Below are positions 1 to 4,777 of a DNA stretch of 15,588 bases, piece by piece. The notes beneath the pieces were generated by a model, which was not told the origin of the DNA, did not search any database, and saw only the letters and a list, made by a program, of their open reading frames with translations. Made by a program: the position numbers and the translations under genes. Source of the DNA: an uncultured bacterium (GTDB lineage: Bacteria; Bacillota; Clostridia; Lachnospirales; Lachnospiraceae); contig CAJMPJ010000063.1 of the NCBI GenBank assembly GCA_905215155.1, positions 1-15,588 on the forward strand, given 5' to 3'. Every line of letters starts with the position of its first letter. The stretch's first letter is position 1.

Positions 1-34
1 TTTCTATTTTACATGACCTTAAAATATCTGTCCA
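1..34. mobile_element. possible end of an insertion sequence extending left of the window
   Basis: The reading frame of the IS110 transposase stub stops matching the family just beyond here. The plus strand up to position 34 ends in ATCTGTCCA, so read from the other side the segment begins TGGACAGAT. A 5'-TG...CA-3' terminus is common for IS3-type and several other elements. This fits an insertion sequence lying mostly outside the window that disrupted the IS110 copy. Only 34 bases are visible, so the family and even the insertion itself are inferred. Confidence 0.3.
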
Positions 35-36
35 AT

Positions 37-270
37 TTATTGTAGCCTATCCACAACAAGGTATCGAACAAAGTTGTCGCCATAGTGTGCCGTCGATTCA
101 AGACCGATGATGATGTCGTCAGCCTCGAGAGATTCGAGCTTGGAAACAAACAGTTGAAATCCATCACCGTCATTTGTAAATTTGAACGGCTCAATGAGTA
201 TGTCGCTATCAGAAGATATGGCTGAGGCAAAATGGTTGAGTTTAGCAATGTCAATGCCAACATAAATCAT
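37..270 (-). pseudogene. IS110-family transposase, 5' fragment (77 codons)
   Basis: This is the N-terminal end of a DEDD (RuvC-like) recombinase of the IS110 family. It opens with MIYVGIDIAK, whose D7 is the first catalytic acid. The second acid is E58 in GLESTAHYGDNFVRYL. The start is the ATG at 270 to 268, preceded on the minus strand by GGGAGG nine bases upstream. IS110 recombinases are usually about 300 to 450 residues, with the remaining catalytic acids and a Tnp domain carrying an essential serine further on. Here translation runs into VVDRLQ and a stop, so at least three quarters of the protein is missing and the gene must be inactive. The break coincides with a possible foreign IS end at about position 34. 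It lies divergent from the SUKH gene to its right. Confidence 0.8.
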
Positions 271-480
271 GAGGTTGTACCTCCCTTTCATAAAGTCTGA
301 TACCGTGATATCCACCAACGATTATCATCGTAGACTTGAATGAAATAAGTACTCAGGAGAAAAACTCCGGGCAACATCCAGCTGATAAACAATTCAGATA
401 AAGGTAGCGGCAATACACTCCAGTCAAGTAGTCAAGCTACAGGAAAAAATCAAAAGTCCACAGTATCTGAATGTATTATA
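271..480 (-). ncRNA. IS110 left-end noncoding region, candidate bridge-RNA locus
   Basis: About 210 noncoding bases lie upstream of the IS110 start. In IS110-group elements this stretch carries a structured bridge RNA that guides the recombinase. Visible structure includes two small hairpins: ACGAT/ATCGT at 318-322 and 327-331, and GGAG/CTCC at 356-359 and 365-368. There is also a short tandem AGTCAAGT-AGTCAAG (plus-strand sense) around 422-435. On the minus strand a TATAAT sequence lies at 480 to 475. The guide loops cannot be assigned without the element's right end and target, which are absent here. The RNA call rests on position and family knowledge; the boundaries are approximate. Confidence 0.35.
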
Positions 481-507
481 ACCACGATATTAAAAAGAAA
501 GGAAGTT

Positions 508-945
508 ATGGTGTTTTGCTTCTATAAACATCATACAAGTTTTAATATGAAGCAAAGAATAGAAGATTATATAAAAAGTTTAAAAAATAAATATGATAGT
601 GTTAAAATAGTTGAGTGTAATTCAAAAAGACAAAATTTAAAAGGAATACCCGATATATTGCATGGATTATACGAAACTGTATTAGAGGTAGAACTGCCTT
701 TTGGCCGTATTTTTGCAGTAGATATAGCTTTAGAACAATCTAAAAACAAACCATTTAGTCCTGATTGGTTTGTTTTTGGACGAGATAATTATTTTTCATT
801 TTGGTTATGTTCTTACTTTCCTGATAAAGAGGGATTAAGTTTTACGTATTGGGATCATGAATCTGGTAATGAAATCGATGGAGCTGTTTGGCCAGATTTA
901 GAGTCATTTTTGCAAGATTTAGAAGATGAGTATATAAATAATTAA
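508..945 (+). CDS. SUKH (SMI1/KNR4-like) superfamily protein, probable orphan immunity protein
   Basis: This is a small acidic protein of 145 residues. The C-terminal half carries the pattern typical of SMI1/KNR4 (SUKH) proteins: a DWFVFGRDNYFSFWLC core strand pair, then a WDHESGNEI turn, and finally a VWPDLESFLQDL helix. In bacteria SUKH proteins mostly neutralise polymorphic or contact-dependent nuclease toxins by direct binding, and are often found as orphans or in immunity arrays. The ATG at 508 has an AAAGGAAG ribosome site just upstream, although the spacing is short. Met14 at 547 has no ribosome site but would give a more usual N-terminus. No toxin gene is visible next to it. It is more AT-rich than the genes right of 2840 and lies between two transposase fragments, which suggests acquisition by transfer. 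The exact SUKH subgroup and partner toxin are unknown. Confidence 0.6.
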   Translation: MVFCFYKHHTSFNMKQRIEDYIKSLKNKYDSVKIVECNSKRQNLKGIPDILHGLYETVLEVELPFGRIFAVDIALEQSKNKPFSPDWFVFGRDNYFSFWLCSYFPDKEGLSFTYWDHESGNEIDGAVWPDLESFLQDLEDEYINN

Positions 946-960
946 AAAAATGTAGATGTT

Positions 961-1053
961 TACTTAACCTAAAGCGTGTCTGAAACCTAAAAATGTCAAT
1001 AACTTATGAAAATGTCAATTTTTATTTTAAAGATTAATTTTTAAAAATGTCAC
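961..1053. repeat. terminal repeats of a degraded insertion sequence (AAAATGTCA x3)
   Basis: Three copies of AAAATGTCA lie in the same orientation: 990-998, 1009-1017 and 1044-1052. The first two are followed by AAT. A second pair of direct repeats, AACCTAAA, sits at 966-973 and 984-991. The block directly follows the 3' end of the minus-strand transposase stub, which is where the terminus of that element should be. Multiple short transposase-binding repeats at an end are known from several IS families. I infer that this is the element's end; the exact outer boundary cannot be fixed. Confidence 0.45.
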
Positions 1054-1054
1054 T

Positions 1055-1084
1055 TTCGTAAAAGGGCCAATGCCCTTTTACGAA
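1055..1084. repeat. perfect 13-bp inverted repeat at the transposase stub 3' end
   Basis: TTCGTAAAAGGGC (1055-1067) and GCCCTTTTACGAA (1072-1084) are exact reverse complements around the loop CAAT. The stem covers the stop codon of the minus-strand transposase stub. Read on the minus strand it is followed by GTGACATTTTT, so it may act as a factor-independent terminator of the transposase. On the plus strand the nearest T-run begins only at about 1092. It could equally be part of the IS end. Confidence 0.6.
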
Positions 1085-1503
1085 GACGACTGTTTTTTTT
1101 CAAAAAAGATTTCATACAAAAATTTCAGTGATAGATTATAATCTTCCATCCACCAGATCTTTTTCCATTCTTCGCTGCTGTGTCGAAGCTGTAAATGAGG
1201 CTCCACCGTTTTTATAACCTTCTTAGATATTTTTGTGCTTCCATTCTTATTCTGCGGTTTTAGATAGCGTATTGTATCATAAACTCGCCCCTGGTATTCT
1301 ACACGTATCCCAAAGCGTGGATTTAAAAGAACTGTAATTTCACGGCGTGCACTTACGATTGGAAATCCACGGTCTAAAATCTGGAAACATCGGTTCTTAA
1401 AGGAAAACGTACCGGCTGCATCTGTCTTTCTGGTATGTTTTACACAGAGGATTGAGTCTTTTTCCATCCATTTATAAAATCTCAGGAACACTATCATTGA
1501 CAA
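1078..1503 (-). pseudogene. transposase C-terminal fragment (DDE/integrase type, ISNCY/IS1202-like)
   Basis: About 130 codons resemble the C-terminal beta-barrel region that follows the integrase core in ISNCY/IS1202-like transposases of Lachnospiraceae. Recognisable stretches include RKTDAAGTFSFKNRCFQIL, FPIVSARREITVLLNPRFGI and VEYQGRVYDTIRYLKP. No catalytic DDE domain is present. The frame opens with a TTG inside the operator of the neighbouring regulator, so the first ten or so residues are fortuitous. Homology seems to begin near MEKDSILCVKHTRKTDA (about 1470). The element's left part has therefore been lost and replaced by, or fused to, the HTH-DUF3169 module. No start signal exists and the protein is surely not functional. 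The family assignment is from memory of similar sequences and is less certain than the fragment call. Confidence 0.65.
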
Positions 1504-1521
1504 CTAAAGTTGTCAATGATA
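1492..1521. promoter_or_regulatory. operator O1 (14-bp inverted repeat over the -35 region)
   Basis: TATCATTGACAACT (1492-1505) and AGTTGTCAATGATA (1508-1521) are perfect inverted repeats separated by AA. The core TGACAA-CTAAAG-TTGTCA (1498-1515) has the same half-sites and spacing as a second site downstream. It covers the -35 box and spacer of the promoter of the adjacent Xre-type gene, so binding should block RNA polymerase. The likely binder is that regulator itself. Confidence 0.75.
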
Positions 1522-1525
1522 TAAT
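1497..1525 (+). promoter_or_regulatory. consensus sigma-A promoter of the HTH-DUF3169 operon
   Basis: TTGACA (1497-1502) and TATAAT (1520-1525) both match the consensus exactly and are separated by the ideal 17 bases. Transcription should start near 1532. The promoter lies wholly within or beside the operators, implying a strong promoter normally held in check. Confidence 0.85.
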
Positions 1526-1535
1526 ACCCCTATGA

Positions 1536-1553
1536 TGACAAGAATAGTTGTCA
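1536..1553. promoter_or_regulatory. operator O2 (TGACAA-N6-TTGTCA)
   Basis: TGACAA (1536-1541), GAATAG and TTGTCA (1548-1553) repeat the half-sites and six-base spacing of O1. The two centres are 38 bp apart. O2 sits just downstream of the predicted transcription start, a position where a bound repressor blocks promoter clearance. The pair could allow cooperative binding by the Xre-type protein. Confidence 0.7.
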
Positions 1554-1586
1554 ATTCCAAGAAGTAAAAATAAAGGAGGAGACCAA

Positions 1587-1802
1587 GTGCCACTATACAA
1601 CCGCTTAAAAGAATATCGTTCAGATATCAAGATAAACCAGTATGAAATGGGAAAGCTAGTGGGAGTATCAAGACAGACAATCAGCCAGATTGAGCGGGGA
1701 GATTATTCGCCTTCTGTCACGTTAGCATTAAAAATAGCAAAAGTGTTCCATGTAGCAGTAGAAGATATATTCATTTATGAGGAGGAAGATTCAAATGAAT
1801 AA
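1587..1802 (+). CDS. Xre-family HTH transcriptional regulator (71 aa)
   Basis: This small cro/C1-type repressor consists almost entirely of a five-helix HTH_3 domain. It contains INQYEMGKLVGVSRQTISQIERGDYSPSVTLALKIAKVFHVAVEDIF, the usual signature with the recognition helix at about residues 28-37. The GTG at 1587 is chosen because AAGGAGG (1573-1579) lies seven bases upstream. An in-frame TTG at 1548 would lie inside operator O2 and lacks a ribosome site. The acidic tail EEEDSNE overlaps the next gene by eight bases, so the two are translationally coupled. The two palindromic operators at its own promoter indicate autoregulation. Small Xre proteins of this type often control a partner membrane protein or toxin. 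The DNA-binding role is certain; the inducing signal is unknown. Confidence 0.9.
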   Translation: MPLYNRLKEYRSDIKINQYEMGKLVGVSRQTISQIERGDYSPSVTLALKIAKVFHVAVEDIFIYEEEDSNE

Positions 1803-2583
1803 AGAAAAGATCTATGAAATTAAAAAAGAGGATAAGAAAGCGTTGCATAAATTTACTGTAATTATACTGCTTTCACTGTTGGTAGGTTTGTTAATTGGCA
1901 TATTATCCAACATGATAACGGAAAGCACTGCTGCTGATATTGCCGATCGTCTATTGAATTTACTAAAGGAGCTTTTCCCAATTGCTAATATTGTATTAAC
2001 AGTCGTATTGATGCTTCCTATCATTTATCTCTATAAAAAATGCCGCAAACTTTATCAGTTGTGGGATGGCGAAAGTGAAGAGGACATGAACAAAGTTGAA
2101 ACCAGTTTAAGCTATGCTTTATGGTTTACGTCTATTTTATTAATCTTGTGCTTTTTCTTCTTTGCAGCAGGGTCTTATTTGCTTATTCATTCGTTTGAAC
2201 ATAAAGATACAACAGACATGATTTATTGGTTCGGAGGATTTATTTTTGCAGTGGTCTGCAACATAATTGCCCAGCAGAAAATCGTTAATTTTGAAAAGGA
2301 GATAAACCCTGAAAAACAAGGAAGTGTCTTCGATCGGAAGTTTGCAAAGGAATGGGAAAATAGCTGTGATGAAGCAGAGCAGTTACGTATTTATAAATCT
2401 GCATATACCTCTTTTAAGTCAGTGAAGTCAACCTGTTTATTCTTGTGGCTGTTTTGTGTTATTGGAGCAAATATCTGGGATTTTGGCCTGATGCCGGTCA
2501 CTGTTATTTCCATTATCTGGCTTGTCCAGGTGTCAAGTTATTGTATAAAATCCATTTCCCAGTCAAAACAATTAATAAAGTAA
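1795..2583 (+). CDS. DUF3169-type integral membrane protein (262 aa)
   Basis: This is a polytopic membrane protein of unknown function. Hydrophobic segments lie at about residues 20-40, 62-81, 108-131, 143-160, 212-228 and 231-250. They form three hairpins joined by charged loops (82-105 and 163-208). The second loop holds INPEKQGSVFDRKFAKEWENSCDEAEQLRIYKSAY, which I recognise as the conserved stretch of DUF3169 proteins. These are commonly encoded right after a small Xre regulator in Firmicutes. The ATG at 1795 is preferred over the one at 1777, because GAGGAGG at 1779-1785 is correctly spaced for 1795. The start lies within the 3' end of the regulator gene, so the two form one operon. No enzymatic motif is visible. 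Proposed roles such as envelope-stress or bacteriocin immunity are speculation. Confidence 0.75.
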   Translation: MNKEKIYEIKKEDKKALHKFTVIILLSLLVGLLIGILSNMITESTAADIADRLLNLLKELFPIANIVLTVVLMLPIIYLYKKCRKLYQLWDGESEEDMNKVETSLSYALWFTSILLILCFFFFAAGSYLLIHSFEHKDTTDMIYWFGGFIFAVVCNIIAQQKIVNFEKEINPEKQGSVFDRKFAKEWENSCDEAEQLRIYKSAYTSFKSVKSTCLFLWLFCVIGANIWDFGLMPVTVISIIWLVQVSSYCIKSISQSKQLIK

Positions 2584-2600
2584 TCAATATCAATAAATAC

Positions 2601-2680
2601 AGAAGAATAAAGAAAAATAAAGAAGAATAAAGAATAATACGGAAAAACACAGAAGAACAAAGAATAATACAGATATAAAT
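2601..2680. repeat. 10-bp-phased A-rich tandem repeat
   Basis: Eight consecutive 10-base units follow the loose consensus AGAANAATAA with no length change. The 20-mer AGAAGAATAAAGAATAATAC at 2621-2640 recurs at 2651-2670 with one change. A related unit pair starts at 2601. The period equals one helical turn, so the A-tracts lie on one face and could bend the DNA. It contains no gene and probably lies in the 3' leader of the DUF3169 transcript. Confidence 0.7.
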
Positions 2681-2705
2681 ACAAACATCAATCCAATTCT
2701 CTAAC

Positions 2706-2744
2706 CCCAAAGTGCCGCAAACGACCAGGTGGTGGCACTTTGGG
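2706..2744. repeat. perfect 11-bp inverted repeat between DUF3169 gene and recQ
   Basis: CCCAAAGTGCC (2706-2716) and GGCACTTTGGG (2734-2744) are exact reverse complements around a 17-base loop. Neither strand has a T-run after it, so it is not a classical factor-independent terminator, although it could still stop transcription from the upstream operon. Alternatives are a structured RNA, a dispersed palindromic repeat or a relic of a mobile-element end. Confidence 0.6.
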
Positions 2745-2819
2745 AAATCTATAACACCTCCATCCCCCCCATCCCCCCGTAATTTTATAAAATCCAATAT
2801 AGCATACTTAACCATACCG

Positions 2820-2828
2820 TGGTATAAT
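2820..2828 (+). promoter_or_regulatory. extended -10 promoter of recQ
   Basis: TGGTATAAT combines a consensus -10 (2823-2828) with an upstream TGN extension. No good -35 is present 16 to 18 bases further up, which extended -10 promoters tolerate. The predicted start near 2835 leaves a short leader containing AAGGAG. A small palindrome, ATACC-GT-GGTAT (2814-2825), overlaps it and could be an operator. Confidence 0.5.
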
Positions 2829-2868
2829 ATGGGAAAAGCAAATGATAAGGAGCATTAATAAAAGTTCT

Positions 2869-4704
2869 ATGGATAAATTTCAGGCACTAAAGCATTATTT
2901 CGGTTACGATCGTTTCCGGGAAGGTCAGGAGACGCTCATTGACGGGATTCTGGAAGGAAAAGACGCCCTTGGAATTATGCCCACCGGCTCAGGAAAATCT
3001 CTGTGTTTTCAAATTCCAGCTCTTATGATGGAAGGAATCACACTGGTCATATCCCCTTTGATATCCCTTATGAAAGATCAGGTAACAACTCTCAATCAGG
3101 CAGGCATTCACGCCGCTTATCTTAACAGTTCTCTGACTGCAAATCAGTATTATAAGGCCCTGGCCTACGCGCGGGAAGGGCGATACCCCATTATTTATGT
3201 AGCACCGGAACGTTTAATGACGGAACAATTTTTAGATTTTGCACTTCACACGAAGATTTCCATGGTTGCGGTCGATGAGGCCCATTGTGTTTCTCAGTGG
3301 GGGCAGGATTTCAGACCCAGTTATTTAAAAATTCTGGATTTTATTGAAAAACTTCCGGAACGGCCGGTAATCAGCGCATTTACAGCCACTGCAACAAAAG
3401 AGGTCCGGGAGGATGTGATTGATATTCTGATGCTTCGTGAACCGGTTATTGTATCAACCGGCTATGACAGGCCCAATCTATATCTGGGCGTGCAGACTCC
3501 AAAGGATAAGTATGCCACATTGAAAAATTATGTGGAATGCCATCCAAACCAGTGTGGGATCATATACTGTCTGACCAGAAAACTGGTGGAAGAAGTCTGC
3601 GATAAGCTGAATGCAGATGGATTTTCCGCAACCAGGTATCATGCTGGACTAAGTGATGCGGAACGAAGGAAAAATCAGGATGATTTTATATTTGACAGGA
3701 ATACCATTATGGTAGCCACCAATGCATTTGGTATGGGAATTGATAAATCCAATGTGCGATTTGTCATCCATTATAATATGCCGAAAAATCTGGAATCCTA
3801 TTATCAGGAAGTCGGCCGGTGCTCCCGGGACGGAGAGCCGGGAGAATGTATTTTGCTATACAGCGGTCAGGATGTAGTCACCAATCAGATGTTTGTTGAT
3901 AATAATCAGGACAACCAGGAACTTGATCCTCTCACCCGGCGGATCGTCATAGAACGTGACCGGGAAAGGCTTAAAAAGATGACATTTTATTCCTTTACCA
4001 ACGAATGTTTAAGAGATTATATTTTAAGGTACTTTGGGGAATATGGAGAGAATTACTGCGGCAATTGTTCCAATTGTATCAGCCAGTTTGAATCTGTGGA
4101 TGTAACGGCAATTTCCAAAGCACTGATTGGCTGTGTGGAGTCCAGCAGACAGCGGTACGGCACCACAGTCATCATTGATACGGTGCATGGAGCCAATACG
4201 GCAAAGATCAGAAATTACCGGATGAATGAAAATCCTTATTACAGTTCTCTGGCAAAGGTTCCTTCCTATAAACTCCGTCAGGTTATGAATCATTTGTTTT
4301 TAAATGATTTTCTCGAAGTAACAAACGATGAATATGCCATTGTAAAACTAACCGAAAAATCCAAAGCCATACTGAAAGATCAAGAAACCGTAGTCATGAA
4401 GATGGCAAAGGAACAGGAACCTGTACCAAAAGAAAAAAACAGCAAAAAGATGAAAAAACCAAACGGTGCAGCAGCAGAATTAACAAAAGAAGATGAAATT
4501 ATATTTGAAAAACTGAGAAACCTTCGTCTTAAAATTGCCAAAGAAGAAAAAGTTCCGCCTTATATCGTATTTTCAGACAAAACCTTGCTGCATATGGCAG
4601 TTATAAAACCAAAGACAAAGGAAGAAATGCTCACGGTTTCAGGAGTTGGAGAGTTTAAGGTGGAGAAGTATGGGAATACATTCCTGGAGATTTTTAAACT
4701 ATAA
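2869..4704 (+). CDS. recQ: ATP-dependent DNA helicase RecQ
   Basis: This is a full-length RecQ 3'-5' helicase of 611 residues. Motif I MPTGSGKS is at 37-44, DEAH at 136-139 with the aromatic-rich loop following (CVSQWGQDFRPSY), and motif III SAFTATA at about 169-175. The helicase C lobe ends in motif VI QEVGRCSRDGEP (313-324). Zinc-binding cysteines are at 380, 397, 400 and 403. A winged-helix RQC region follows, then a charged linker (about 515-538) and an HRDC domain (about 540-611). The protein unwinds recombination and stalled-fork intermediates. The ATG at 2869 is chosen because the protein then begins MDKFQALKHYFGY as in homologues and AAGGAG lies upstream, though 16 bases away. The ATG at 2842 lies only seven bases from the predicted transcript start. 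Motif VI reads GRCSRDG instead of the usual GRAGRDG, with both arginines kept. Confidence 0.95.
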   Translation: MDKFQALKHYFGYDRFREGQETLIDGILEGKDALGIMPTGSGKSLCFQIPALMMEGITLVISPLISLMKDQVTTLNQAGIHAAYLNSSLTANQYYKALAYAREGRYPIIYVAPERLMTEQFLDFALHTKISMVAVDEAHCVSQWGQDFRPSYLKILDFIEKLPERPVISAFTATATKEVREDVIDILMLREPVIVSTGYDRPNLYLGVQTPKDKYATLKNYVECHPNQCGIIYCLTRKLVEEVCDKLNADGFSATRYHAGLSDAERRKNQDDFIFDRNTIMVATNAFGMGIDKSNVRFVIHYNMPKNLESYYQEVGRCSRDGEPGECILLYSGQDVVTNQMFVDNNQDNQELDPLTRRIVIERDRERLKKMTFYSFTNECLRDYILRYFGEYGENYCGNCSNCISQFESVDVTAISKALIGCVESSRQRYGTTVIIDTVHGANTAKIRNYRMNENPYYSSLAKVPSYKLRQVMNHLFLNDFLEVTNDEYAIVKLTEKSKAILKDQETVVMKMAKEQEPVPKEKNSKKMKKPNGAAAELTKEDEIIFEKLRNLRLKIAKEEKVPPYIVFSDKTLLHMAVIKPKTKEEMLTVSGVGEFKVEKYGNTFLEIFKL

Positions 4705-4749
4705 AATAAGTCAAAAAGCAAATAAATGAGACCGTTCATGGAAAGACTA

Positions 4750-4770
4750 CCTGTATGAAGATACAGGAGG
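4750..4770 (+). promoter_or_regulatory. stem-loop overlapping the Shine-Dalgarno of the TRAP receptor gene
   Basis: CCTGTAT (4750-4756) pairs exactly with ATACAGG (4761-4767) around a GAAG tetraloop. The right arm covers the first half of the AGGAGG ribosome site (4765-4770) of the gene starting at 4778. A stable hairpin here could lower translation until opened by a protein, a small RNA or the ribosome. There is no clear promoter between recQ and this gene, so it may be read from the recQ transcript. Confidence 0.45.
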
Positions 4771-4777
4771 AAGGAAC

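Noticed and set aside
946..1077. IS21-type end
   Set aside because: Multiple TGACATTTT-like repeats recall IS21 ends, but no IstA/IstB sequence is present and the adjoining stub is of another transposase type. The repeats are therefore assigned to that stub's element.
1548..1586. TTG start extending the HTH regulator by 13 residues
   Set aside because: It lies inside operator O2, has no ribosome site, and the GTG at 1587 has an ideal AAGGAGG seven bases upstream.
2445..2630. Short open frame overlapping the end of the DUF3169 gene
   Set aside because: It is out of frame with a clear gene, lacks a ribosome site and runs into the A-rich repeat.
2601..2680. CRISPR array
   Set aside because: The units are contiguous 10-mers without spacers, and no cas genes are present.
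2706..2744. Intrinsic terminator
   Set aside because: There is no T-run after the stem on either strand, so it is recorded as an inverted repeat.
2842..2868. Earlier ATG for RecQ
   Set aside because: It is only about seven bases from the predicted transcript start and has no ribosome site. The protein from 2869 begins like its homologues. The 16-base spacing of AAGGAG leaves some doubt.
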